DNA from: UBA7662 sp943369355
GTDB lineage: Bacteria; Bacteroidota; Bacteroidia; UBA7662
Direction of reading: 5' to 3'
NCBI GenBank assembly: GCA_943369355.1
Contig: CALRMX020000008.1
Coordinates: 58,006 to 122,005 of the forward strand
DNA: 64,000 nucleotides
Under the pieces are notes generated by a model. It saw only the letters and a list, made by a program, of their open reading frames with translations. It did no database searches and was not told the origin of the DNA. Positions 53,690 through 62,955 of this stretch are shown piece by piece; position 1 is the stretch's first letter; each line of letters begins with the position of its first letter. The translations under genes were made by a program, and so were the position numbers.

Positions 53690-54574
53690 ATGAAAACGTT
53701 GATCCCATTGGAGCTGAGTCCCGTGCAGCTGCAAGCCGTGCTCCAAGGCGCTATTGCCCCGCGGCCCATTGCTTTTGTGGCCACGCAAGATGCCAAGGGG
53801 CTGGTGAATCTGAGTCCCTTCTCGTTTTTTAATTTGTTCAGCAGCAATCCGCCGGTGGTGGTGTTTTCACCTGCCCGCCGTGTGCGCGACAATACCACCA
53901 AACACAGTCTCGAAAATGTACTGGAACTGCCCGAATGTACGGTGAATATCGTGGATTATGCTTTGGTGCAACAAACCTCCTTGGCCAGCACCGAATATGC
54001 CCGTGGCGTGAATGAGTTCACCAAGGCTGGGCTCACCATGGTGCCGTCGGAGGTGGTGAAGCCGCCTCGCGTGGGCGAATCGCCGGTACAGCTCGAGTGC
54101 CGCGTGCTGGAGGTGAAGCCAATGGGGACCGAAGGTGGCGCTGGCAACTTGGTGATTTGTGAGGTGGTACGTATTCACCTCCGCGAATCGCTCTTGGATG
54201 CCAACGGCCGCATCGATCCGTTTAAGATAGATCAAGTAGCCCGTTTGGGGGGCGACTGGTACAGTCGTGCCAATGCCGGCTTGTTTGAGGTAGAAAAACC
54301 ACTCACCACTTTAGGTATAGGGGTAGATGTTTTGCCAGCCGCCGTACGTAACAGTCGTGTACTTACTGGCAACGACCTTGGCCGACTGGGTAATCTACAA
54401 CAGCTGCCAACTGCAGAAGCGGTGGCTGCAGCACGGATGTATGCCGAACGTGCCGAATTGGAGCTGCGCTTTGCGCAAGATGCCGAGTCGTTCGAATTTC
54501 ACTTACACCAACTGGCCAAAGACTTTATCGCTCAAAATAAGGTGGCTGAGGCCTTGGCCTTGCTGCTGAGCTAG
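53690..54574 (+). CDS. flavin reductase-like (FMN-binding split-barrel) protein
   Basis: A 294-residue FMN-binding split-barrel protein. The N-terminal half is typical: APRPIAFVATQDAKGLVNLS, SFFNLFSSNPPVVVFSP, RDNTTKHSLENVLELPECTV, SPVQLECRVLEVKPMG and GNLVICEVVRIHL. The C-terminal about 85 residues, after YSRANAGLFEVEKP, are an extension also seen in other Bacteroidota members. It probably reduces or carries FMN for an unknown partner. Start ATG 53690 lies one base after the FAH stop. Confidence 0.87.
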   Translation: MKTLIPLELSPVQLQAVLQGAIAPRPIAFVATQDAKGLVNLSPFSFFNLFSSNPPVVVFSPARRVRDNTTKHSLENVLELPECTVNIVDYALVQQTSLASTEYARGVNEFTKAGLTMVPSEVVKPPRVGESPVQLECRVLEVKPMGTEGGAGNLVICEVVRIHLRESLLDANGRIDPFKIDQVARLGGDWYSRANAGLFEVEKPLTTLGIGVDVLPAAVRNSRVLTGNDLGRLGNLQQLPTAEAVAAARMYAERAELELRFAQDAESFEFHLHQLAKDFIAQNKVAEALALLLS

Positions 54575-54606
54575 TGGTTTTACGCGGTTTTATCCCGCAA
54601 AATCGC

Positions 54607-54614
54607 TATCTTTG
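54607..54614 (+). promoter_or_regulatory. -7 box (TATCTTTG) of lysS
   Basis: Exact TAnnTTTG match ending 24 bases before the lysS ATG at 54639. A -33 TTTG is not evident. It lies in the 64-base gap after the flavin reductase gene. Confidence 0.55.
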
Positions 54615-54638
54615 CGCCTTCGTAAAAAGCAGCTATCC

Positions 54639-56174
54639 ATGTCGGGATTGAGTGAACAGGAAATTATACGTCGTCAGGCACTGAGCGAGTTACCGAAATT
54701 TGGGATCGACCCCTATCCTTCAGCCGAGTTTAAGGTAAGTCACCACAGCAACACCATCAAAGCACAGTTTTCCGACGAGCAGCCGGAGCTTATGGCCGAG
54801 CTAAGTTTGGCTGGGCGACTCATGAGCCGCCGTATCATGGGTAAGGCTTCTTTTGCCGAGCTGCAGGATGCCGGTGGACGCATTCAGATTTATCTGAATC
54901 GCGATGAGCTTTGTCCCGGCGACGACAAAAGTTTATACAACGAGGTCTTCAAAAAACTTTGCGACATTGGCGACTTCATCGGCGTACGCGGCCACGTATT
55001 TCGTACCCAGGTGGGCGAAATTTCAGTGCATGTCAAGGAGTTTGTCTTTTTATCGAAGAGCCTCAGGCCGCTGCCCATCGTAAAGCGCGACGATGAAGGG
55101 CATGTATACGACGGCTTTACCGATCCCGAGCAGCGTTACCGCATGCGGTATGTTGACCTGGTGGTGAACCCACAAAACCGCGACATTTTCATCAAAAGAG
55201 CACGTTTGGTAAACACCATGCGTCAGCATTTTAACGGATTAGGCTTTTTGGAGGTAGAAACCCCCATACTGCAGCCCATCTATGGCGGTGCCGCTGCCCG
55301 TCCGTTTAAAACGCACCACAATACCCTCGATATGCCCTTGTACCTGCGTATCGCCAACGAGCTGTACCTAAAGCGCCTTATTGTAGGGGGCTACGACGGG
55401 GTGTACGAGTTTTCGAAAGATTTCCGCAACGAAGGCATGAGCCGTTTCCACAACCCTGAGTTCACCCAGGTGGAGTTGTACGTAGCTTACAAGGACTACC
55501 AATGGATGATGGACATGACCGAAGAGTTGCTCGAGAAGATAGCCCTTGAGTTACACGGCACGACCGTGGTGCGTGTGGGCGACAACGACATCAACTTTGC
55601 ACGGCCTTGGAAACGATACACCATGTACGAAGCCATTGAGGCCTTTACCGGCAAAGATATCAGCACCATGGACGAAGCTACCATGGCCGAAACGGCTAAA
55701 AGTTTAGGCGTTACCATCGACCGCAGCATGGGCCGCGCCAAACTCATCGACGAGATTTTTGGGGCCCTGGTAGAGCCCAAGCTGATACAGCCCACTTTCA
55801 TCACCGACTATCCCGTGGAGATGTCGCCACTGGCGAAGAAGCACCGCGACCGCCCGGGTTTGGTGGAGCGTTTTGAGGTGATCTGCAACGGCAAAGAAGT
55901 CGCCAATAGCTTCTCCGAGCTTAACGACCCCATTGATCAGCGTGCTCGCTTCGAAGAACAGCTTGAGCTTGGCAAACGGGGCGACGAAGAAGCCATGGTG
56001 CTCGACGAGGATTTCCTACGCGCCCTAGAGTATGGCATGCCACCCACGGCTGGTATCGGTATCGGTATCGACCGTTTGAGCATGATCATGACCAACAGCG
56101 CTTCTATCCAAGAGGTACTCTTTTTCCCGCAAATGCGTCCCGAGAAAAAGTCTACCGATAAAAACGAAGCGTGA
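54639..56174 (+). CDS. lysS: lysyl-tRNA synthetase, class II
   Basis: Charges tRNA-Lys. The 511-residue protein starts MSGLSEQEIIRRQALSELPK. The N-terminal OB fold includes LAGRLMSRRIMGKASFAELQ; catalytic motif 1 is around RARLVNTMRQHFNGLGFLEVE, motif 2 is FRNEGMSRFHNPEFTQVELY (about residues 266-285), and motif 3 is GIGIGIDRLSMIM near the C-terminus. All three motifs are intact and the length is normal. Its stop overlaps the next gene start as GTGA. Confidence 0.97.
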   Translation: MSGLSEQEIIRRQALSELPKFGIDPYPSAEFKVSHHSNTIKAQFSDEQPELMAELSLAGRLMSRRIMGKASFAELQDAGGRIQIYLNRDELCPGDDKSLYNEVFKKLCDIGDFIGVRGHVFRTQVGEISVHVKEFVFLSKSLRPLPIVKRDDEGHVYDGFTDPEQRYRMRYVDLVVNPQNRDIFIKRARLVNTMRQHFNGLGFLEVETPILQPIYGGAAARPFKTHHNTLDMPLYLRIANELYLKRLIVGGYDGVYEFSKDFRNEGMSRFHNPEFTQVELYVAYKDYQWMMDMTEELLEKIALELHGTTVVRVGDNDINFARPWKRYTMYEAIEAFTGKDISTMDEATMAETAKSLGVTIDRSMGRAKLIDEIFGALVEPKLIQPTFITDYPVEMSPLAKKHRDRPGLVERFEVICNGKEVANSFSELNDPIDQRARFEEQLELGKRGDEEAMVLDEDFLRALEYGMPPTAGIGIGIDRLSMIMTNSASIQEVLFFPQMRPEKKSTDKNEA

Positions 56175-57052
56175 ATATAGCCGCCCACCATCCAGCCAAT
56201 TGGCGTGACTACGAGTTGCTCGACTGTGGTCATTTCGAAAAATTAGAGCGTTTTGGCGAGTGGGTGCTCATCCGTCCCGAGCCGCAAGCGTTATGGGCGC
56301 CACGCTGGAGTAAGGAAGAGTGGAACAAGCAGGCGCACGGTCGTTTCGAACAAACGTCGAGTTCGGCAGGGAAGTGGCAGGCGCTGAAAAAGAGCTTACC
56401 CGAAAACTGGAATATCCGCTATAAAAGTGAGCAAATTGACATCCGCTTTCGGTTGGCGCTTACTGGTTTCAAACATGTGGGCATTTTTCCCGAGCAAGCC
56501 GATAACTGGGAATTTATTTACCGCCACATCAAGCAGCTGGGTCCAAAGCCCGCTGTCTTAAACCTTTTTGCCTACACCGGAGGAGCTTCGCTTGTAGCGC
56601 GCCAGGCTGGCGCCGATGTGATTCACCTCGACTCGGTGAAGCAAGTGGTGAGTTGGTCGCGCCAAAATATGGAGCTCAGCGGCCTCACCGATATCCGCTG
56701 GCTCATCGAAGATGCCCGGAAGTTTGTACAGCGTGAGGTGAAGCGGGGAAGAAAGTATCAGGCCATCTTTTTAGATCCACCAGCTTATGGCCTCGGACCC
56801 AATGGCGAACGCTGGAAGCTTGAAGACCAGCTCGCGCCGATGATGGACGACGTGGCGCAATTGCTCGATCCCAAGAGCCATCTACTCATACTCAATGCGT
56901 ACTCATTGGGCCTGTCGTCGCTGATCCTTAAAAACTGGTTTGACGCACACTATCCTACTGGGCAAACAGAAACCGGTGAGTTGTATTTGCAAGGCCGTTC
57001 GGGTGCTATTTTGCCATTAGGCGTATTTGGAAGAGCATTCCAGCAGCGTTAA
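56171..57052 (+). CDS. RlmI-like class I SAM-dependent methyltransferase
   Basis: A 293-residue Rossmann methyltransferase related to RlmI/RlmK 23S rRNA m5C/m7G enzymes, without their PUA domain. The SAM motif is VLNLFAYTGGASLVARQAGA (about residues 130-149), followed by DVIHLDSVKQVVSWSRQNM and the catalytic IFLDPPAYGLGPNGERWKL (DPPxYG, about 197-202). The start is GTG at 56171, overlapping the lysS stop. RNA substrate and position are not defined from sequence. Confidence 0.88.
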   Translation: MNIAAHHPANWRDYELLDCGHFEKLERFGEWVLIRPEPQALWAPRWSKEEWNKQAHGRFEQTSSSAGKWQALKKSLPENWNIRYKSEQIDIRFRLALTGFKHVGIFPEQADNWEFIYRHIKQLGPKPAVLNLFAYTGGASLVARQAGADVIHLDSVKQVVSWSRQNMELSGLTDIRWLIEDARKFVQREVKRGRKYQAIFLDPPAYGLGPNGERWKLEDQLAPMMDDVAQLLDPKSHLLILNAYSLGLSSLILKNWFDAHYPTGQTETGELYLQGRSGAILPLGVFGRAFQQR

Positions 57053-57243
57053 GCGCCTGAAAGTTTTCCACGAATGCACATTTGGTGATTGCTTGAATAC
57101 TAAGGGTTTTACCAGCAATTCTATTTTTTAGTACACCGTGTAACTTGGTATTTTCATGCCCTGTGGAGGGTATATTGCTGCCAATTAATTGCTGTAGTCC
57201 AGTTTATTTTTTTGCTTTGAACATCAATTTAAACTCAAAAACT

Positions 57244-57777
57244 ATGAAAAAAATCTTCTCAACCCTCGGAATTGCAGCACTTATGCTCGCGTTCTTTTCG
57301 TCGAATGTAAACGCGCAGTACGGCGGTAAAGGCCAGATGGACTTGAACGTTGGTGTGGGTCTTGGAACCACGCTAGGTCTTGGTGGTGGACTTCCTATCA
57401 GTGCCGCTTTAGACTACGGAATCAATGATAACATCAGTGTTGGTGGTTATGTAGGCTTTTTGTCACAATCGGAAGAAACTGGTTTCTTTACAACCAAACA
57501 AACGAATATTATCATTGGAGCACGTGGTGCCTATCACCTCGATTTAATCGATAATATCGACACCTACGGTGGCTTATTGTTGGGCTATAACATCGTAAAC
57601 GCAGAAGTTACTTCTTCCAACCCTTTATTTCCAGCCGGTATCGCTGCAGGTGCGAGTGGAATAGCTTTTTCAGGTTTTATCGGTGGCCGTTACCACTTCA
57701 CCGACAACCTTGGCGCTTTTGCTGAACTTGGTTACGGCATAGCTTACTTACAGTTAGGCTTGACTTACAAGTTCTAA
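57244..57777 (+). CDS. outer-membrane beta-barrel protein, small (first of two paralogues)
   Basis: A 177-residue exported protein, signal MKKIFSTLGIAALMLAFFSS ending NVNAQ. The mature sequence alternates hydrophobic and Gly/aromatic residues (MDLNVGVGLGTTLGLGGG, SVGGYVGFLSQSEETGFF, GARGAYHLDLID, SGFIGGRYHFTDNLGAFAEL) and ends in LQLGLTYKF, the C-terminal Phe signature of an OMP barrel. It resembles the protein at 57921. The 191-base upstream gap (57053-57243) is AT-rich and probably holds its promoter, which I cannot place precisely. Confidence 0.88.
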   Translation: MKKIFSTLGIAALMLAFFSSNVNAQYGGKGQMDLNVGVGLGTTLGLGGGLPISAALDYGINDNISVGGYVGFLSQSEETGFFTTKQTNIIIGARGAYHLDLIDNIDTYGGLLLGYNIVNAEVTSSNPLFPAGIAAGASGIAFSGFIGGRYHFTDNLGAFAELGYGIAYLQLGLTYKF

Positions 57778-57799
57778 GCTAAAAATTTAAAAATGGCAA

Positions 57800-57830
57800 C
57801 CTCGCTTCCATTCTGGAGGCGGGGTTTTTT
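57800..57830 (+). terminator. Rho-independent terminator after the first OMP gene
   Basis: Arms 57800-57810 (CCTCGCTTCCA) and 57814-57824 (TGGAGGCGGGG) form 11 bp with two T-G wobbles around a TTC loop, followed by six Ts (57825-57830). It lies 23 bases after the 57777 stop. Confidence 0.88.
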
Positions 57831-57920
57831 GCTTTTGGTGGCTGGTATTGACGAGTTATACATGGATGGTATCGATTGTGTAACTTGTGGTGGATGTTGC
57901 GTACAGTGCATACTTCAATT

Positions 57921-58472
57921 ATGAAACGCATCAAGCGGTTTACCCGTTATGGTATCGGTTTGGTGATAGGGTTGGCTATGCCAAACGTTGCTCAGGCGCA
58001 GATGGGTACGCTGGAAGTGGGTGCCAGTGTGGGCTTAGGTAGTCAGAAACAAACCAATTGGGTAGTACCTTGCAGCATGCGGGCGAGTATCGAACTAGAT
58101 CCTCATTATTCCATCGGCATCATTGGTGGGTATTTCCATCAGCGTGTTGCCATCACTGGCCTGCAAAGTCTTCAGGATTTTTACGTGACCGCTTTGAGAT
58201 TCGACTACCGCTATTACCAATTCGACAACTTCAAATTATACGGAGCCCTAGAATTGGGGTATTTGCTGATCAGGCGCCTCGACGAATCTACCAATCCCGT
58301 TTTCCCGCTTAGCCGCAGGATGAGCAGTAGCGCCTTGGCTTGGGCGGCGGTTGGTGGGGTGGGGTACACTTTCCAAAAAAATTTCGAAGCGTTTGTAGAG
58401 CTTGGTTACGGTTGGAGCAACTCGCGTGTGGGTATTGCCTACCGATTTGCAAAGCCCGAAGCCGATAACTAG
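57921..58472 (+). CDS. outer-membrane beta-barrel protein, small (second paralogue)
   Basis: A 183-residue exported protein starting MKRIKRFTRYGIGLVIGLAM, with the signal ending NVAQAQ. The barrel pattern matches its neighbour: MGTLEVGASVGLGSQKQTNW, VGGVGYTFQKNFEAFVELGY and VGIAYRFAKPEADN. The shared end motif (FxAFVELGYG then GIAYxF) supports duplication. It does not end in a terminal Phe because of a short charged tail. A longer start at 57876 is not supported. Confidence 0.82.
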   Translation: MKRIKRFTRYGIGLVIGLAMPNVAQAQMGTLEVGASVGLGSQKQTNWVVPCSMRASIELDPHYSIGIIGGYFHQRVAITGLQSLQDFYVTALRFDYRYYQFDNFKLYGALELGYLLIRRLDESTNPVFPLSRRMSSSALAWAAVGGVGYTFQKNFEAFVELGYGWSNSRVGIAYRFAKPEADN

Positions 58473-58557
58473 CTTCTTCGGCGGACTGTTGATAATTCCC
58501 CGCTAATCCAATTCCGGCGGGAACTAAATTTGATGTTTCGGCTCTTTTTCTATTTGC

Positions 58558-61500
58558 ATGTACCTCATTTTCGACACCGAAACCACCGGACTCCCCCGCG
58601 ATTACAATGCTCCCATCAGTGCGCTCGACAACTGGCCACGTATGGTGCAAATTGCGTGGCAGCTACACGATGCCGAGGGGAAGTTGATAGAGGTAAAAAA
58701 CTACATCGTAAAGCCCGAGGGCTATAAAATACCGTTTAACGCTGCACAAGTACACGGCATCACTACCGAGCGGGCCGAAAAGGAAGGCATGCCCCTCCTT
58801 TGGGTTTTGCAAGAGCTAAATCGGGTGTTGCAGCATACGCGTTTTACTGCGGGGCACAACATTGAATTCGACCTGAAAGTAGTGGGCGCCGAGCTGCTCC
58901 GTAAAGAGCTGGAAAGTACGCTGCTCGCGTTGCCCTCGCTGGACACCAAGGAGGTGAGTACCGATTTTTGTGCAATCCCTGGCGGTAAGGGCGGCAAGTT
59001 CAAGTGGCCGACCCTCACCGAGCTCCATCAAAAATTATTTCAGACCGGTTTTGGTGAAGCCCACAATGCCGCCGCCGACGTGGAGGCCACTGCTCGCTGT
59101 TTCCTCGAATTGATACGCCTTGGCGTTCTGCCCGCGGTACAGGCCGGTCTCGATGAAGCCGGAATCACTGCCTTCCGGGTGGCTAATCCCACACCTATTG
59201 AGGCCATCGGCTTAAACGTTCAGCCCTACAGTCCCATGGCCGAACAGGAAGCCGAAACCGAAACGGCAGCAGCCGATACGGGCCAAACGGCCGCCAAAGG
59301 GGTCTTTGAAGGGGCATTTATTCACCTGCATTGCCATACCCAATACAGCACATTGCCTGGCGTATCAACGGCCGAAGATTTGGTGTCGCTGGCCAAAAAA
59401 CACGGCATGGAAGCCGTGGCCATGACCGACCACGGCAATATGTACGGTGCCTTTGCTTTTGTGAAGGCTGCCTTCAAGAATGGCATCAAACCCATCATTG
59501 GCTGTGAGTTTTACCTCACCAAAAACCACCAGGACAAAAGCAAAAAAGACAACGGCTATCCACAGGTTTTGCTGGCCAAAAACAAACAAGGCTACCAAAA
59601 TCTCGTGAAGCTGAGCTCGCTTTCGTTTATACAGGGCATGTATTATGTGCCCCGTATCGACCGGGAGCTGTTGCAGCAATACAAAGGCGATTTGATTGCA
59701 ACCACGGGCAGCATCAGCAGCGAAATCCCTAATCTGATTTTGAATGTGGGTGAACATCAGGCCGAAGAAGCTTTTTGTTGGTGGCATGAGCAGTTTGGCG
59801 ATGACTTTTATGTAGAGCTTCAACGTCACGGTCAGCCCGAGGAGGATCATGTTAACGAGCTTTTACTGGCCTGGGCACACAAATATGGGGTGAAGTATTT
59901 TGCTGCCAACAATTCCTATTACAATAGCAAGGAAGAGTCGGAAAGCCACGATATTTTGTTGTGTATCATCGATGGAGTAGAGAAGTCAGTACCCATTGGC
60001 AAGGGCCGGGGGTTCCGTTTTGGCTTCCCCAACGATCAGTATTATTTTAAGTCGACCGACGAGATGGCGGCGCTATTCAGCGACCTGCCCGAAGCATTGG
60101 CCTGCACCCGCGAAATTGCCCATAAAATCGAAGAATATCCGCTTGAGCGCAATGTGCTCTTGCCCCGCTTCGACATACCCGAAGGTTTTGCCGACGAGGA
60201 CGACTACCTCCGGCACCTCACCTACGAGGGCGCCAAAAAGCGCTACCCTGAGCTTACTGACGAAATACGTGAGCGACTCGACTTTGAACTGGCTACCATT
60301 AAAAAAACAGGCTACCCGGGATATTTCCTCATCGTACAAGATTTCACCAACTCGGCTCGGCAAATGGGTGTAAGTGTTGGGCCGGGTAGGGGCTCAGCAG
60401 CGGGCTCGGCAGTGGCCTATTGTACGGGTATCACCAATGTTGATCCTATTGCGTACGATTTACTCTTCGAAAGATTTTTGAATCCCGATCGGATCAGCAT
60501 GCCCGATATTGATATCGACTTCGACGATAGAGGTCGGGAGAAGGTGATGCGCTATGTGATTAAGAAATATGGCCAAAATCAGGTCGCTCAAATTGTGACC
60601 TATGGCACCATGGCTGCCAAGTCGAGTATCCGGAATACCGCGCGTACGCTGAATTTATCGTTGGCCGAGGCCGATGTACTTGCCAAGGCATTTCCCGAAG
60701 CCATTGCCCGCACCAAGCCGTTTAGCAAAAGTCCGCTGCGCACCTTGGTATTTCATCCCGAAAAAATAGACGAAGCCAAAGACGAACTGCAAAGCGACGA
60801 GCTTAAGTTGGCCCGCGACTTCACCGAGTTTATGAAGCGAGGCGGGCTCACCGCTGAAGTGCTGCGGCAGGCGGCTATGCTCGAAGGCGCCATCCGCAAT
60901 ACAGGCACCCATGCGTGCGGGGTAATCATCACTCCCGAAGACTTGACCAATCTAGTGCCGGTAAAAACAGCCGAAAACGCCGAGATAAAGCTGGTAACGC
61001 AGTACGATAACGATGTAGCCGAAAGTGCCGGACTGCTAAAGATGGACTTCTTGGGTTTGAGTACCCTCACCATCATCAACGATGCCATCGACATCATCGA
61101 AGCCCGCAACGGTATCCGCATTGTGCCCGACGAAATACCCCTCGACGATCCGAAAACCTATGCCCTTTTTCAAAAGGGAGAAACGGTAGGCATATTCCAA
61201 TACGAATCAGTGGGCATGCAAAAGTATCTCAAAGACCTGCAGCCCGACACCTTTGCCGACCTCATTGCCATGAACGCCCTGTTCCGGCCAGGTCCGTTGA
61301 AGTATATTCCCAACTTCATCAACCGCAAACACGGTAAGGAAAAGATAGAATTTGACTTGCCCGATATGGAAGAATTCTTGGGCGAAACGTATGGCATCAC
61401 CGTGTATCAAGAACAGGTGATGCGGTTAAGTCAGAAAATTGCGGGCTTTACGAAAGGTCAGGCCGATACCCTGCGTAAAGCCATGGGTAAAAAGCAGAAA

Positions 61501-62853
61501 GACGTGCTCGACAAGATGAAGAAGAGTTTCGTGGAGGGAGCCATGGAAAAAGGGCATCCGGCCGACAAACTCGAGAAAATTTGGACCGACTGGGAAGCCT
61601 TTGCGCAATATGCCTTCAACAAATCGCACTCGACCTGCTATGCCGTGGTGGCGTTTCATACGGCCTACCTCAAAGCCAACTACCCCGCTGAGTACATGGC
61701 GGCCGTGCTTTCAAACAACCTCAACGACATTGGTAAGGTTACCTTCTTCATGGAAGAATGTCGACGGATGGGCGTGCAAGTGTTAGGTCCCGATATCAAC
61801 GAGTCGAGCTACCGCTTTACCGTTAACGCCAAGGGCGAGATACGTTTTGGATTGGGAGGAGTGAAGGGGGTTGGCGAAGCCGCCGTAGAAGCCATCGTAA
61901 ACGAACGCAAACTGAATGGGCCATACAAGAGTGTGTTTGATGTATGTAAACGCATCGACTTGCGGCAGGCCAATAAAAAAACTATTGAGAGTTTAGGCTA
62001 TGCCGGTGCTTTCGATAGTTTTCCTGGCATCTTAGGCAACCGGCGTATGCTGTTTCACGAGGTTGACGGCACCAACTTGCTCGAGAAGGCCATCCGCTTT
62101 GGCAATGCCTATCAGTCGCTAAAAAATCAGGCGCAATCGTCGCTCTTTGGTGAGGCCGGAGTGGTCGACATCCCCGAACCTGAAATGATCCCTTGCGAAC
62201 CTTGGTCGCTACTCGACAAGCTCAAAAAGGAAAAGGAAGTGGTGGGTATCTTCATCACTGCGCATCCTCTGGATGCCTTTAAATACGACATCAGCAAGTT
62301 TTGTAATGTGGGATTACGCGACTTGGAAGAGAAGCCCGGTAGGGAGCTGGTTTTTGCTGGTTTGGTTACCGAGGTCACCTACTTCCAAGACCCCAAAACC
62401 AATAACGAAACCGTGGTGTGCATGGTGGAGGACTACGATACAGTTCGCAAGCTCCGTTTTAAAGGGGACATTGCTATGCGCTTTAAGCATTTGATGAATG
62501 CCGGAACTGCGCTTTTGATTCGCGCCAAATTTGAGTCGTTCATTAACCAACAAGGCGAAGAAATTTCCTTTATCAAGTACCATGGTGTGGAATTATTGGC
62601 CGAGGCGCGCGAAAAGTATTTCAACCAGCTGGTGATTAAGCTCCGCAGCGAGGTGGTAAACAGCAGCTTCATGAATCAGCTCGATTCGTTATTTGCTGAA
62701 TACCCGGGTAAGGTGAAGCTGCAAATTCAGTTGTGGGACGAGCAGGAGAAACTACAAGTACAACTCACTTCCAAAAAGGTACGCTTGAATCCACAGAATA
62801 CTTTACTTGAGGCACTCGAAAAACTTCCTCTAGCAGTTGAGCTCGTAGAGTAA
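58558..62853 (+). CDS. dnaE: DNA polymerase III alpha subunit with N-terminal DnaQ-type exonuclease
   Basis: A 1431-residue replicative polymerase, longer than the about 1160-residue enterobacterial DnaE because a DEDDh exonuclease is fused at the N-terminus. Residues 1-190 show the exonuclease motifs LIFDTETTG (Exo I), FTAGHNIEFD (Exo II) and HNAAADVEATARCF (Exo III). After a linker, the PHP domain begins at about residue 257 (FIHLHCHTQYSTLPGVSTAE, MTDHGNMYGA). The palm carries the catalytic acids in MPDIDIDFDDRGREKVMRYV (about residues 645-664), and the fingers region follows with GPLKYIPNFINRKHG. A C-terminal OB-fold and tail run to the end. The fusion provides built-in proofreading; the sequence looks complete and in frame. 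Confidence 0.97.
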   Translation: MYLIFDTETTGLPRDYNAPISALDNWPRMVQIAWQLHDAEGKLIEVKNYIVKPEGYKIPFNAAQVHGITTERAEKEGMPLLWVLQELNRVLQHTRFTAGHNIEFDLKVVGAELLRKELESTLLALPSLDTKEVSTDFCAIPGGKGGKFKWPTLTELHQKLFQTGFGEAHNAAADVEATARCFLELIRLGVLPAVQAGLDEAGITAFRVANPTPIEAIGLNVQPYSPMAEQEAETETAAADTGQTAAKGVFEGAFIHLHCHTQYSTLPGVSTAEDLVSLAKKHGMEAVAMTDHGNMYGAFAFVKAAFKNGIKPIIGCEFYLTKNHQDKSKKDNGYPQVLLAKNKQGYQNLVKLSSLSFIQGMYYVPRIDRELLQQYKGDLIATTGSISSEIPNLILNVGEHQAEEAFCWWHEQFGDDFYVELQRHGQPEEDHVNELLLAWAHKYGVKYFAANNSYYNSKEESESHDILLCIIDGVEKSVPIGKGRGFRFGFPNDQYYFKSTDEMAALFSDLPEALACTREIAHKIEEYPLERNVLLPRFDIPEGFADEDDYLRHLTYEGAKKRYPELTDEIRERLDFELATIKKTGYPGYFLIVQDFTNSARQMGVSVGPGRGSAAGSAVAYCTGITNVDPIAYDLLFERFLNPDRISMPDIDIDFDDRGREKVMRYVIKKYGQNQVAQIVTYGTMAAKSSIRNTARTLNLSLAEADVLAKAFPEAIARTKPFSKSPLRTLVFHPEKIDEAKDELQSDELKLARDFTEFMKRGGLTAEVLRQAAMLEGAIRNTGTHACGVIITPEDLTNLVPVKTAENAEIKLVTQYDNDVAESAGLLKMDFLGLSTLTIINDAIDIIEARNGIRIVPDEIPLDDPKTYALFQKGETVGIFQYESVGMQKYLKDLQPDTFADLIAMNALFRPGPLKYIPNFINRKHGKEKIEFDLPDMEEFLGETYGITVYQEQVMRLSQKIAGFTKGQADTLRKAMGKKQKDVLDKMKKSFVEGAMEKGHPADKLEKIWTDWEAFAQYAFNKSHSTCYAVVAFHTAYLKANYPAEYMAAVLSNNLNDIGKVTFFMEECRRMGVQVLGPDINESSYRFTVNAKGEIRFGLGGVKGVGEAAVEAIVNERKLNGPYKSVFDVCKRIDLRQANKKTIESLGYAGAFDSFPGILGNRRMLFHEVDGTNLLEKAIRFGNAYQSLKNQAQSSLFGEAGVVDIPEPEMIPCEPWSLLDKLKKEKEVVGIFITAHPLDAFKYDISKFCNVGLRDLEEKPGRELVFAGLVTEVTYFQDPKTNNETVVCMVEDYDTVRKLRFKGDIAMRFKHLMNAGTALLIRAKFESFINQQGEEISFIKYHGVELLAEAREKYFNQLVIKLRSEVVNSSFMNQLDSLFAEYPGKVKLQIQLWDEQEKLQVQLTSKKVRLNPQNTLLEALEKLPLAVELVE

Positions 62854-62890
62854 CATTTTTGATTACCGCGCATGATTTGTTGTACTACTT

Positions 62891-62910
62891 GCAATGTGGC
62901 CAAACATTGC
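62891..62910 (+). repeat. 7-bp inverted repeat upstream of the ORF6N gene
   Basis: GCAATGT (62891-62897), a six-base GGCCAA spacer, and ACATTGC (62904-62910). It lies 46 bases before the likely ORF6N start, a position that could suit an operator, but it may also be chance. The 62854-62955 interval shows no other gene. Confidence 0.5.
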
Positions 62911-62955
62911 CGGAAGTATGCCTTTCGCTCCTTAGTTTGGGAAGAATTTACAGTC

